Below the pieces are notes generated by a model. It was not told where the DNA came from and did not search any database. It saw nothing but the letters and a program-made list of their open reading frames with translations. Shown here piece after piece: positions 33,912 through 42,192 of a stretch of DNA of 64,000 nt. Origin of the DNA: Parolsenella catena (lineage in GTDB: Bacteria > Actinomycetota > Coriobacteriia > Coriobacteriales > Atopobiaceae); assembly GCF_003966955.1 (NCBI RefSeq), contig NZ_AP019367.1, positions 310,001 through 374,000 on the forward strand, read 5' to 3'. Position 1 is the stretch's first letter; each line of letters opens with the position of its first letter. The position numbers and the translations under genes are program-made.

Positions 33912-35348
33912 ATGGCCGAGAAGACATACGAGGATATGAGCTGTGACGTCGTGATCGCGGGCTGTGGCGTGGCCGGGCTGTACGCGGCGCTCAACCTGCC
34001 CACGAGCGCCGACGTCGTCATGCTCTCGAAGGGCAACGTGGACGAGTGCGACTCCATGCTCGCCCAGGGCGGCATCTGCGTGCTCCCCGAGGCCGAGGAC
34101 TACGAGGCGTTCTTCACTGACACCCTGCGCGCCGGTCATTACGAGAACCGACGCGAGAGCGTGGACATCATGATCCGCTCGAGCCGCTCGGTCATCAACG
34201 ACCTTATCGCGCTGGGCGTGGACTTCGAGCGACGCGAGGACGGGTCGCTCGACTTCACGCGCGAGGGCGCGCACAGCCGGCCACGCATCGCCTTCCACGC
34301 CGACATCACCGGGCGCGAGATCACGACGAGGCTGCTCGCGGCCGTGCGCCGCCTGCCCAACGTGCGCATCCTCGAGCACGTCGCCATGACGGACGTACTC
34401 GTCGAGGGCGAGGGCAAGTCCGCGCACTGCGTGGGCGTGCGCTGCGCCGCGGTGGACGAGGATGAGTCCGTGACGCCGGCAGACGAGCTCAGCGGCGCCG
34501 AGACGTTTGCGATTCACGCGACGAGCACGCTGTGGGCCACGGGCGGCATTGGTGGCATGTACGACCACTCGACGAACTTCCCGCAGCTCACGGGTGACGC
34601 CTGCTACGTCGCCACGAAGCATGGTATCGCGTGCGAGCACCTCGACTACGTGCAGATCCACCCCACGGGGCTGTTCTCGCCCCAGCCCGGGCGGACGTTT
34701 CTCATCTCCGAGAGCTGCCGCGGTGAGGGCGCCGTTCTGCTCGACCGCGACAACCGTCGCTTTACCGACGAACTGCAGCCACGCGACGTCGTGGCCGCCG
34801 CCATCTCCGAGCGCATGCGCGAGGATGACATGGCCCACGAGTGGCTGAGCTTTGCGCCCGTCGAGCGCGACGTCATTCTCGGGCACTTTGCCAACATCCG
34901 CGAGCGCTGCCTCGAGGACGGGCGCGACATCCTGTGCGAGCCCATTCCCGTGGTGCCCACGCAGCACTACTTCATGGGTGGCGTGTGGGTGAACCGCGAC
35001 TCCGCAACGAGCATGCCGGGGCTGTACGCCGCAGGCGAGACGTGCTGCAACGGCGTGCATGGCAGGAACCGGCTGGCCAGCAACAGTCTGCTGGAGTCGC
35101 TCGTGTTCGCGCGGCGTGCGGCGGCGCGCATGCGCGGGGACGCCTCGATACCGGTTGAGCTTGCGGGCTCGCCCGTGCTGGATGGGCACCACCGCGTGGC
35201 TGGCGACGGCACGCTCTCCATCGACGTGCTCTGCGAGCGTGACGGCACGGTAGCGCTCGATGGGGGCCTCGAGTTTGGCGAGGCGCCCGTGAATGTGGAC
35301 TCGATTGCTCGCGAGGCGTCTGGTGCCGCACGCGAGGGTGAGGAGTAG
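33912..35348 (+). CDS. nadB: L-aspartate oxidase
   Basis: FAD enzyme of 478 aa oxidising aspartate to iminoaspartate for NadA; in anaerobes fumarate is the likely electron acceptor. The N-terminal FAD fold VVIAGCGVAGLYAALNL, the AQGGICVL segment, SRPRIAFHADITGREI and the substrate region HPTGLFS, PTQHYFMGGVWVN and GRNRLASNSLLESLVF are all typical. It is about 50 residues shorter than E. coli NadB and appears to lack most of the C-terminal helical domain. ATG 33912 follows AAGGAG by nine bases; an in-frame ATG at 33903 is the alternative. Confidence 0.93.
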   Translation: MAEKTYEDMSCDVVIAGCGVAGLYAALNLPTSADVVMLSKGNVDECDSMLAQGGICVLPEAEDYEAFFTDTLRAGHYENRRESVDIMIRSSRSVINDLIALGVDFERREDGSLDFTREGAHSRPRIAFHADITGREITTRLLAAVRRLPNVRILEHVAMTDVLVEGEGKSAHCVGVRCAAVDEDESVTPADELSGAETFAIHATSTLWATGGIGGMYDHSTNFPQLTGDACYVATKHGIACEHLDYVQIHPTGLFSPQPGRTFLISESCRGEGAVLLDRDNRRFTDELQPRDVVAAAISERMREDDMAHEWLSFAPVERDVILGHFANIRERCLEDGRDILCEPIPVVPTQHYFMGGVWVNRDSATSMPGLYAAGETCCNGVHGRNRLASNSLLESLVFARRAAARMRGDASIPVELAGSPVLDGHHRVAGDGTLSIDVLCERDGTVALDGGLEFGEAPVNVDSIAREASGAAREGEE

Positions 35349-35351
35349 GCC

Positions 35352-36221
35352 ATGGATCCCATCTCAATGAGGCTCGTTGCCGATGACATCATCATGGCGG
35401 CGCTTCGCGAGGACATCACGTTCGAGGACGTGAGCACGGCCTCCGTGTGCCCTGCGGCGCGTCCGGCCGAGGTCCAGCTCATCGCGAAGGGCGACGGCGT
35501 GATCGCTGGCCTCGACGTGTTCGCCCGCACGTTCGCGCTGCTCGACCCGCAGACGCGCATCGAGGCCACGGTGGCAGACGGCGACGAAGTCGTGGCTGGC
35601 CAGCGCCTCGCCATCGTGCGCGGCGACGCCCGCGTGCTGCTCTCCGGCGAGCGCGTGGCGCTCAACTTCCTGCAGCGCATGAGCGGCGTCGCGACGTACA
35701 CGCGCAGGATGACGCTTGCGCTCGAGGGTACGGGCACCGTACTCGTGGACACGCGCAAGACCACGCCGGGCCTGCGTGTCTTCGAGAAGGCGGCCGTGGC
35801 CATTGGTGGTGGCCGCAACCACCGCTACAACCTCTCGACGGCGGTCATGCTCAAGGACAATCACATCGATGCGGCCGGGGGTGTTGCCGCCGCCGTGTCC
35901 GCCGCCCGCGCGCACGCCTCGTTCACGTGCACCATTGAGGTCGAGTGCGAGAACCTCGACATGGTCCGGGAGGCCGCCGAGGCCGGGGCGGACATCATCA
36001 TGCTCGACAACATGGGCCACGATGCCATGCGCGAGGCCATCGAGCTCATCGCGGGTCGCGCGAAGACGGAGGCGTCCGGCAACGTGGACGCGAGCAACAT
36101 CCGCGCGCTTGCGGACCTGGGCGTGGACTACGTCTCGTCTGGGGCCCTCACGCACTCGGCTCCGATCCTCGACCTGTCGCTCAAGCACCTGCGCATGCTG
36201 GACGCCGAGGCCGCGCGATGA
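35352..36221 (+). CDS. nadC: Nicotinate-nucleotide pyrophosphorylase (carboxylating)
   Basis: Quinolinate phosphoribosyltransferase of 289 aa that makes nicotinate mononucleotide from quinolinate and PRPP. RVALNFLQRMSGVATYTR, LVDTRKTTPGLRVFEK, GGRNHRYNLSTAVMLKDNHI and the C-terminal YVSSGALTHSAPILDLSLK are family blocks. It starts 4 bp after the nadB stop with GAGGAG upstream and overlaps niaR by ATGA. Confidence 0.96.
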   Translation: MDPISMRLVADDIIMAALREDITFEDVSTASVCPAARPAEVQLIAKGDGVIAGLDVFARTFALLDPQTRIEATVADGDEVVAGQRLAIVRGDARVLLSGERVALNFLQRMSGVATYTRRMTLALEGTGTVLVDTRKTTPGLRVFEKAAVAIGGGRNHRYNLSTAVMLKDNHIDAAGGVAAAVSAARAHASFTCTIEVECENLDMVREAAEAGADIIMLDNMGHDAMREAIELIAGRAKTEASGNVDASNIRALADLGVDYVSSGALTHSAPILDLSLKHLRMLDAEAAR

Positions 36222-36763
36222 AGGGCGGCGAGCGCAGGGACGCCATCATCCGCGAGCTGAGGGGGGCCGGGGCTCCGGTCTCGGGCAGCTCGCTTGCGAA
36301 GGCGGTGGGCGTGAGCCGACAGGTCGTGGTGCAGGACATCGCGCTGCTGCGCGCGGACGGTCACGATGTGGTGGCGACGAGCCGCGGCTACGTGCTGCTT
36401 GACGGACACGGTGAGCCGCAGGTGCCCACGCGCCTCGTTAAGGTGTGCCACGGCATCGATGACCTTGCCGATGAACTCACGACGATCGTTGACCTGGGCG
36501 GCGCCGTGCTCAACGTGATGGTCAACCACCGCGTGTACGGCAAGATCACGGGTGACCTCGACATCCGCAACCGTCGTGACGTGGAGCGCTACCTGGACAA
36601 CATCCGCAGTGGCAAGAGCTTCCCGCTGCTCACGGTGACGAGTGGCTATCACTTCCATCGCGTCGCCGCCGAGAGCGAGGAGCAGCTTGACGAGGTGGAG
36701 TCAGCGCTTCGCGAGAAGGGCTACCTGGCTGAGGTTATGCCTTATGAGGGTGACTTGCAGTAG
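36218..36763 (+). CDS. niaR: NAD biosynthesis repressor NiaR (HTH plus 3H domain)
   Basis: Regulator of 181 aa. Residues about 5-60 form an HTH_11 winged helix (RRDAIIRELRGAGAPVSG, then VSRQVVVQDIALLRADGH). Residues about 75-175 form the 3H domain with its namesake histidines in KVCHGID, MVNHRVYGKI and GYHFHRV, the nicotinate and metal site of the family. The ATGA overlap with nadC shows co-translation, so the repressor is made from the operon it probably controls through the palindrome at 32748-32769. Confidence 0.92.
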   Translation: MKGGERRDAIIRELRGAGAPVSGSSLAKAVGVSRQVVVQDIALLRADGHDVVATSRGYVLLDGHGEPQVPTRLVKVCHGIDDLADELTTIVDLGGAVLNVMVNHRVYGKITGDLDIRNRRDVERYLDNIRSGKSFPLLTVTSGYHFHRVAAESEEQLDEVESALREKGYLAEVMPYEGDLQ

Positions 36764-36788
36764 GTGATGGAGTCCGCGTGCCGTTCTC

Positions 36789-37013
36789 TGTCATAAAACC
36801 AGTCATGTGTGCGCTTGCGAATGGGATTGTGGCGGTTTTTGCCCTTGACGGTGCGATTGAGTGGCCCCGAAGTCAGCCGGGGCGAGGCTTCTTGAGGCCG
36901 TGTGGCCAGCATTTTGACGCCAAGGGGCCAGAATCTAGTCAATCCTGGCCCCTTGGCACTATCAATTCACTGAAATAAGCGCTCGCATCGCACTCTTGAT
37001 GACTTTTATGCCA
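36789..37013. repeat. Paired inverted 25-bp motif, copy 1
   Basis: The 25-bp motif TGTCATAAAACCA...TGTGCG occurs at 36789-36813 (plus) and, with 18 of 25 positions kept, at 36989-37013 (minus). The pair encloses the convergent niaR-flavodoxin gap. A second pair of the same motif lies at 49084-49276. Read from the opposite strand the motif spells RTHDWFYD. No target-site duplication is evident and the interior differs from the second copy. Confidence 0.6.
36919..36957. terminator. 13-bp perfect hairpin between niaR and flavodoxin
   Basis: GCCAAGGGGCCAG (36919-36931) pairs exactly with CTGGCCCCTTGGC (36945-36957) over a 13-base loop. There is no T-run, but the position between convergent genes and the stability fit termination or 3'-end protection. 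Confidence 0.6.
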
Positions 37014-37050
37014 AAGAGGCCGGCTTGAACCCCTTGGAAGCGCCGCTGCC

Positions 37051-37470
37051 CTACGCCAGCGCGGCGCCGAGCTCCTTGCAGGCGGCAAGTGCGTCGTCAT
37101 CCGGCTCGAGGTTGGCGATTGCGGTGCCCACGACCTCGGCGTCGTCACCCTCGGTGCGCTCGCGCCAGGCGTCCATCCAGTCGCCCGTGCCCCAGTCATA
37201 GCTGCCGAACAGCGCAACCTTCTTTCCGGAGAGCGAACCCTCCACGGCCTCGAACATCGGCTCGAACTCGTCCTCCTCGAGAGACTCGTCGCCCATTGCG
37301 GGGCAGCCGAACGCCAGCGCGTCGTAGCCGGCGGCGGCATCCTCGCCAAAGTCGGCGGCCTGGATCTCCTCGACCTCGGCGCCTGCCTCGCGGGCACCCT
37401 CGGCGACGGAGCCGGCCATGGTCTCGGTGTTGCCCGTGCCGCTCCAGTACACGACTGCGATCTTGCTCAT
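37051..37470 (-). CDS. Flavodoxin
   Basis: Short-chain flavodoxin of 139 aa, an FMN electron carrier that can replace ferredoxin. The phosphate loop WSGTGNTETM and the acidic surface (many Asp/Glu around the FMN loops GCPAMGDE and GSYDWGTGDW) are characteristic. Neighbour of a DUF3793 protein, an arrangement common in anaerobes. It may supply the flavodiiron or activase proteins, but that is inference. Confidence 0.92.
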   Translation of the reverse strand: MSKIAVVYWSGTGNTETMAGSVAEGAREAGAEVEEIQAADFGEDAAAGYDALAFGCPAMGDESLEEDEFEPMFEAVEGSLSGKKVALFGSYDWGTGDWMDAWRERTEGDDAEVVGTAIANLEPDDDALAACKELGAALA

Positions 37471-37530
37471 GGTTTGTCCTTTCGTATGCCAACCCGCCTG
37501 TCGGGTGTGGTTTGCCGGTGTGGTCCCCGC

Positions 37531-38163
37531 CTATGCCGCGACGCGCGTGACGGCCAGCTGCGCGAGTGTGGCCCCGTGCCCAAGCATCTCCTCGCAGTCC
37601 CTGGTGCACCGCTTGTACCGCTCGAAGCACGCTTCGGCCTGCTCCCTGTGCGAGTAGACCTTCCAGCATCCGCAGCACAGGTAGTCGCGCCCCTCGTGCT
37701 CGATGAAGGCCATGACGTCGTCGTAGGGATAGCCGAGGAACAGCCCAACCTCGTGGGGAAATCCCCCGTCCGGGTCATGCGTCTGCCGACACTCGAGCCT
37801 GTGGCCCAGACGCGTCAGCGATGCCTCGAGCCAACCGGGACCGGTCGTCTTGTAGCCCCAGGCGTTAAGCGCCACGGCGACGCGCGACGAGGAAAGCCCG
37901 CGAGCGAGCATCTGGGGCCGATAGACGAGCACGAGCGCACCGCAGCTCCTGTGGGCGAGCACACGAACATGGGCGCCGGTGCCCGCAAGCCGCGCATTTG
38001 CCCGCCCGACGATCGCGTCGAGCCTCGAGGCCCTCTGCCCCGTGGCGGTCGAGGGCGCAAAGTCGCCGGGAACGTTGAACAGGCAGGCGGGCTTTATGCC
38101 CACGAGCGTGGGCGAGCAGTGCCTGACGATGGCTTGTTCGAGCCCGTCCCTGTCCAGTGTCAT
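37531..38163 (-). CDS. DUF3793-family protein
   Basis: Cytoplasmic protein of 210 aa of unknown function. The diagnostic block near the C-terminus is FPHEVGLFLGYPYDDV followed by HEGRDYLCCGCWKVYSH and RYKRCTRDCEE, which together supply cysteines that could hold a metal or cluster. ATG 38163 is chosen because GAGGGG lies six bases upstream. It precedes the flavodoxin gene in the same direction (60 bp), probably one transcript. Iron-limitation control is suggested by the partner and by the repeats at 38190-38238. Confidence 0.8.
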   Translation of the reverse strand: MTLDRDGLEQAIVRHCSPTLVGIKPACLFNVPGDFAPSTATGQRASRLDAIVGRANARLAGTGAHVRVLAHRSCGALVLVYRPQMLARGLSSSRVAVALNAWGYKTTGPGWLEASLTRLGHRLECRQTHDPDGGFPHEVGLFLGYPYDDVMAFIEHEGRDYLCCGCWKVYSHREQAEACFERYKRCTRDCEEMLGHGATLAQLAVTRVAA

Positions 38164-38189
38164 GCGCATCCCCTCAAGATTGTCAGCCA

Positions 38190-38238
38190 CGGTTAACTTA
38201 CGGTGCCAAGCGTAGCCATAAAGTTAACCGCGGTCAAC
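38190..38238 (-). promoter_or_regulatory. GTTAACC-box operator region of the DUF3793-flavodoxin operon
   Basis: CGGTTAACTT (38190-38199) and AAGTTAACCG (38221-38230) are exact complements, and a second near-palindrome GTTAACCGCGGTCAAC covers 38223-38238. On the minus strand TTGACC then a 17-base spacer and TACGCT could form the promoter, so one palindrome overlaps the -35 and the other the start region. The motif resembles DtxR/IdeR-type iron boxes only loosely. Confidence 0.55.
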
Positions 38239-38605
38239 TACTTGCAGGCGAGCGGTCGCTCCATATGAGAGGGGCCCGCCGGGCGTCCTTGCGCTCGGCG
38301 GCGAGCGTGGGGTCGATGCGTACGGACAGCGTCACGAGCGCCATCGCGAGCGTGGTCTGGTCTCCGAGCGCCTCGGCGAGCGGGGCGTTGAACATTCCGG
38401 CGAGCTCGGGGCTCATCGTGCTGAAGTAGAGCGCAAGGCCAAGCAGAGCCCCAATGAACAGGAACACGACCATGTCGAGGATGCCCATGAGCATCATGAG
38501 CACGCCGTAGACGCGCAACGCGACGTTGACCTTCTTGGGCGCGTCGCCATCGGGTGCCGTGGCGCAGGCCTCCTGCTTCTGCATGTCCTGCTGGCTATCC
38601 GTCAT
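38234..38605 (-). CDS. Small membrane protein, unknown function
   Basis: Protein of 123 aa. A polar N-terminus rich in Gln and Asp precedes a long hydrophobic segment, VYGVLMMLMGILDMVVFLFIGALLGLAL, likely two helices. A third weakly hydrophobic segment (QTTLAMALVTLSV) runs into a charged tail, VRIDPTLAAERKDARRAP, with no final helix. Start ATG 38605 follows GGTGGGAGAA. Its 3' end overlaps the promoter region of the DUF3793 gene. I do not recognise the family; a frameshifted C-terminus is possible. Confidence 0.6.
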   Translation of the reverse strand: MTDSQQDMQKQEACATAPDGDAPKKVNVALRVYGVLMMLMGILDMVVFLFIGALLGLALYFSTMSPELAGMFNAPLAEALGDQTTLAMALVTLSVRIDPTLAAERKDARRAPLIWSDRSPASS

Positions 38606-38706
38606 GAGTTCTCCCACCAAATCAAAGGGTGGGCGCGCGCCCCTGCGTGCGTGTCGTCTCGGCTACCATTTTGCGATACGAAACCCCTGAAACCACGGGA
38701 GTCCCC

Positions 38707-40116
38707 TTGAGCAATTCCAAGAGTGGCGCGAACGAGACAGGCGCCTGCCAGGGCGATGAGGGCCTGGCGTCCGAGCGCGGCGTGCGCCTCGAGATCGCGC
38801 GCCGTCATCGCAAGCGCAAGCTCGCCGTTCTCGTCGTGCTCGCGATCGTCGCCGCGACGGCGGCGGGCCTGTACAGCGTGGTGACCTGGCGCCTCACGAT
38901 GGAGCGTCGCGGGGTGGGCGCGGTCGACGCGCCCACGACGCTCGAGCATATCGACGACACCACCAACCGCACGGGCCGCTTCACCGCGACCGTGGACTAC
39001 ACGAGCATGGCGGCGCCCGCGGACCAGAAGGTCTCGACCCAGATCCAGTGGGACGACGACTGGTTCTTCGCGGACCCCACGGCCTACAACCACGAGCTGG
39101 CCACGACCTGCTCGGTGCTCTCTGCCATTGCCAACTCGGAGAGCAACTACTACCAGGCCGGCACGGGGGCGCCCGCCTACATGGAGGAGGCGCTTGCGCA
39201 GCTTGGCTTCACGGACGTCTCCACCGCGTCGTACCGCTACCGCTCGGAGATCATCGACGAGATCGTGAACTTCATCACGAACACGAACGACGTCACGGCC
39301 TTCTCCATCGCCACAAAGCGCGTGACCTCGAGCGAGACGGGCGCCACCAAGACGCTCATGCTCGTGAGCATTCGCGGCAGCTATGGCTCGGAGTGGGTCA
39401 GCGACGCCAACTTTGGCGGTGCCGCGGACGTGGCATCCGAGGAGGTGGACCACGAGGGCTTCCGCGTGGCGGCCGAGGAAGTCATCGCCCAGATCGGGCG
39501 GGGCGTCTCGGCCTACGAGGAGCGGGGAGGTTCGACCGATGACCTCGCCATCCTGTTCTGCGGCCACTCGCGTGGCGGAGCGGCGGCCAACCTCGCCGCG
39601 GCCTACGCCGACGAGGCGGCGGGTGGGGCGCACCCGCTGGCGCCTCTCGGCTCCATCTACTGCTACGCGTTCGCCACGCCGCGCACCACGACGGCGGCCC
39701 ATGCCGGCGACGCACGCTACGACAACATCTTCAACATCCTGAACCCCTCCGACCTCGTGCCGCGCCTGCCGCTCGCAAGCTGGGGCTATGCCCGCTACGG
39801 GCGCGACGTGTGGCTGCCGGAGTATGGCTCTGCTGCGTTCGAGGCGGGCTATGACGAGACGCGCCGCCGCTTTCTCGCCAACGTGGGCGTCGAGTGCCCC
39901 TATGATCCCACGGACGCCACCGTGGTCAAGGCCGTGGAGAGCGGCCTGGCCGATAAGGTCCCCACGCAGGCGGACTTCCTCTCGCTCGGCGGCGTCACGG
40001 CGCTCGCCGAGGCGCTCACGCAGAAGATGGACGTGGGCCGCGTGCTGTGCAGCCACTATCCCAACGTCTACATAGCCTGGATGCAGACGGTGGACACCGC
40101 CGCGCTCATGTCGTAG
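38707..40116 (+). CDS. Membrane-anchored lipase-like alpha/beta hydrolase
   Basis: Protein of about 469 aa. A basic segment (RRHRKRK) and one hydrophobic helix (LAVLVVLAIVAATAAGLYSVV, about residues 40-60) anchor it outside the membrane. The class-3-lipase nucleophile elbow GHSRGG (FCGHSRGGAAANL) is near residue 280, after VSIRGSYGSEWVSDANFG. A likely catalytic Asp is in NPSDLVPRLPL and His in CSHYPNVYIAW. TTG 38707 with GGGAG upstream is the best start, though no ATG is available nearby, so the N-terminus is uncertain. Substrate unknown. Confidence 0.75.
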   Translation: MSNSKSGANETGACQGDEGLASERGVRLEIARRHRKRKLAVLVVLAIVAATAAGLYSVVTWRLTMERRGVGAVDAPTTLEHIDDTTNRTGRFTATVDYTSMAAPADQKVSTQIQWDDDWFFADPTAYNHELATTCSVLSAIANSESNYYQAGTGAPAYMEEALAQLGFTDVSTASYRYRSEIIDEIVNFITNTNDVTAFSIATKRVTSSETGATKTLMLVSIRGSYGSEWVSDANFGGAADVASEEVDHEGFRVAAEEVIAQIGRGVSAYEERGGSTDDLAILFCGHSRGGAAANLAAAYADEAAGGAHPLAPLGSIYCYAFATPRTTTAAHAGDARYDNIFNILNPSDLVPRLPLASWGYARYGRDVWLPEYGSAAFEAGYDETRRRFLANVGVECPYDPTDATVVKAVESGLADKVPTQADFLSLGGVTALAEALTQKMDVGRVLCSHYPNVYIAWMQTVDTAALMS

Positions 40117-40297
40117 GCGCGGCCTCACGCGTGGCTCTGGGCGGATGCTGGAGCTGGCTGGCGGCTGTAGGCGTCTCGGATGCGGGGAGTTGCCCGCTCG
40201 TCACGAGCCGGAAACCCGGCTGCGTTACAATGGCACGCTAATCCATGGGAGACGTGTGGCGCCGCCGCCGGCGCGCGCCACGGATTGCGAGGAGCAC

Positions 40298-40585
40298 ATG
40301 AGCGACGAGACCAAGTCCACCGAACGCGCCATCATCTCCGTCCTGGGCGCCGACCGCTCCGGCATCGTTGCCGCGGTCGCCGGCCTGCTCGCCGAGCGAG
40401 ACGTCAACATCCTTGACATCTCGCAGACGATCCTGCAGGGCATGTTCACGATGACGATGCTCGTCGACCTCGCCGGTGCGGACTTCTCGCAGATCCACGA
40501 TGGCTTCGACGTCCTCTCCAAGCAGCTTGGCGTGCAGATCGCGATCCAGCGCGAGGACGTCTTCAAGTACATGTACCGCCTCTAA
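40298..40585 (+). CDS. ACT-domain protein (UPF0237 family)
   Basis: Protein of 95 aa made of one ACT domain: AIISVLGADRSGIVAAVAGLLAERDVNILDISQ, then QGMFTMTMLVDLA. The family is thought to bind small ligands, often amino acids. In many genomes it precedes a PFL-like DUF711 gene; here citrate synthase follows after 9 bp instead. GCGAGGAGC precedes the ATG. A regulatory role for the neighbour is conceivable only. Confidence 0.85.
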   Translation: MSDETKSTERAIISVLGADRSGIVAAVAGLLAERDVNILDISQTILQGMFTMTMLVDLAGADFSQIHDGFDVLSKQLGVQIAIQREDVFKYMYRL

Positions 40586-40594
40586 GGGGCGCGC

Positions 40595-42082
40595 ATGGCA
40601 ATTCTCAACTCTCGCCTGACGCCGCGCGAGGCTCGCGCGCGCGTGGCGCGCCGCATCCTGAGCTCGAGCGACACCTCGGCGCTGCTGCACGCCACCGACG
40701 TCACGCCCATGCCCTCCAGCGAGGGGGCGCTGGGTCGGCCCGCGGCGAGCGATGGCCTGTACGAGGGCTACGCGAGGGTGGACCGTCTGCCCGAGGAGCT
40801 CTATCGCGAGTACGACGTCAAGCGCGGCCTGCGCAACGCGGACGGCTCTGGCGTGCTCGTGGGCCTCACGACCATCTCAAACGTCCACGGCTACAACAAG
40901 GTGGGCGGCACCGTCGTGCCCGACGAGGGCGACCTCATCATCCGTGGCTATCGCATCGACGACCTCGTGGCACAGACGCACGGGGCGGGCCGCTTTGGCT
41001 ACGAGGAGGTCGCGTACCTGCTCGTCTCAGGCCGGCTGCCCAACGCCGCCGAGCTCGCGGACTTCAACGCGCGCATCGACTCGCGTCGCGAGCTGCCCAC
41101 GGGCTACCTGAGCCTGTTCCCACGCACGACGGAGTCGAGTTCCATCATGAACGTGCTCGCCCGCTCGACGCTTCTGCTCTACGCCTTTGACGAGGACCCC
41201 GACAGCACCGCCGCCCAGCACGAGATTGACGTGGCGCTGTCGCTTCTCGCGCGGCTGCCGCGCATCGCGGCCATCGCGCACGAGGCGTCCGTCTCTGTGG
41301 CAAACGGCGACAAGCTTCTCGTGCCGCCCGTGCGCCAGGGCTACTCCATGGCCGAGACGCTGCTCGACGTCCTGCGCGGCGCCGAGGGCTTCACGCGCGA
41401 GGAGGCCATGATGCTCGACGTCATGCTCATGCTCCACGCCGAGCATGGCGGCGGCAATAACTCGACGTTCACGACGCGCGTGCTCTCGAGCTCGGGCACG
41501 GACGCCTACTCGACCTACGCCGCGGCCATGGGCTCGCTCAAGGGACCCAAGCACGGCGGGGCCAACGCCAAGGTGGGCGCCATGATCGAGGACGTGGCGG
41601 CCCACGTCCTACGCTGGGACGATGACGACGAGCTCGCGAGCTACCTCGAGCGCATTGCCGCTGGCGAGGCGTTCGACGGCACCGGGCTCGTCTACGGCAT
41701 GGGCCACGCCGTCTACACGAAGAGCGACCCGCGCGCCCGCGTGGTCAAGCGCTACGCACGCCGCCTTGCCTCGCTCAAGGGCTGCGAGGAGAAGCTTGCG
41801 CTCATCGAGGGCATCGAGCGCCTGAGCCCCGACATCGTGCGCGCCGCCCGCGGCACGAGCAAGCCCATCTGCGCCAACATCGACCTGTACACGGGCTTCG
41901 TCTACTCGATGCTCGGCATCCCGGCAGACCTCTACACGCCCATCTTCGCGATGGCGCGCCTCGCCGGTTGGACGGCGCACCGCATGGAGGAGCTCTACGG
42001 CGCGGGCCGCATCATCCGCCCGGCGTACAACTCCGTGATAGAGAGCAAGCGCTACGTCCCCATCGAGGAGCGCGGGGAGTAG
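40595..42082 (+). CDS. gltA: Citrate synthase
   Basis: Enzyme of 495 aa condensing oxaloacetate and acetyl-CoA to citrate. Catalytic His residues lie in LMLHAEHGGGNNS and GMGHAVYTKSDPRA, and the catalytic Asp region is ANIDLYTGFVYSMLGIP. About 50 N-terminal residues precede the usual core, making it longer than the typical 370-430 aa. No aconitase or isocitrate dehydrogenase lies in the window. A role in glutamate synthesis is likely in an anaerobe. Confidence 0.93.
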   Translation: MAILNSRLTPREARARVARRILSSSDTSALLHATDVTPMPSSEGALGRPAASDGLYEGYARVDRLPEELYREYDVKRGLRNADGSGVLVGLTTISNVHGYNKVGGTVVPDEGDLIIRGYRIDDLVAQTHGAGRFGYEEVAYLLVSGRLPNAAELADFNARIDSRRELPTGYLSLFPRTTESSSIMNVLARSTLLLYAFDEDPDSTAAQHEIDVALSLLARLPRIAAIAHEASVSVANGDKLLVPPVRQGYSMAETLLDVLRGAEGFTREEAMMLDVMLMLHAEHGGGNNSTFTTRVLSSSGTDAYSTYAAAMGSLKGPKHGGANAKVGAMIEDVAAHVLRWDDDDELASYLERIAAGEAFDGTGLVYGMGHAVYTKSDPRARVVKRYARRLASLKGCEEKLALIEGIERLSPDIVRAARGTSKPICANIDLYTGFVYSMLGIPADLYTPIFAMARLAGWTAHRMEELYGAGRIIRPAYNSVIESKRYVPIEERGE

Positions 42083-42135
42083 CGCGCGGGGAGCGATTGC
42101 TGTGCCCCCGAGGGCTCCATCCCCTTTGGGACAAG

Positions 42136-42171
42136 AAAGCGCCCGGCGGCCGAGTGGCTGCCGGGCGCTTT
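42136..42171. terminator. Bidirectional terminator between citrate synthase and kup
   Basis: AAAGCGCCCGGC (42136-42147) pairs with GCCGGGCGCTTT (42160-42171), with an inner GGCC-type stem, between convergent genes. The T-tracts belong to the stem ends on both strands. Confidence 0.8.
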
Positions 42172-42192
42172 GCGTTGGCCGTGTGACGAGGG

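Noticed and set aside
36742-36942. Minus-strand frame containing RTHDWFYD, and its counterpart at 48992-49321.
   Set aside because: Apart from the shared eight residues they are unrelated, lack good start signals and overlap hairpins. Better described as DNA repeats, though a coding relic is kept open.
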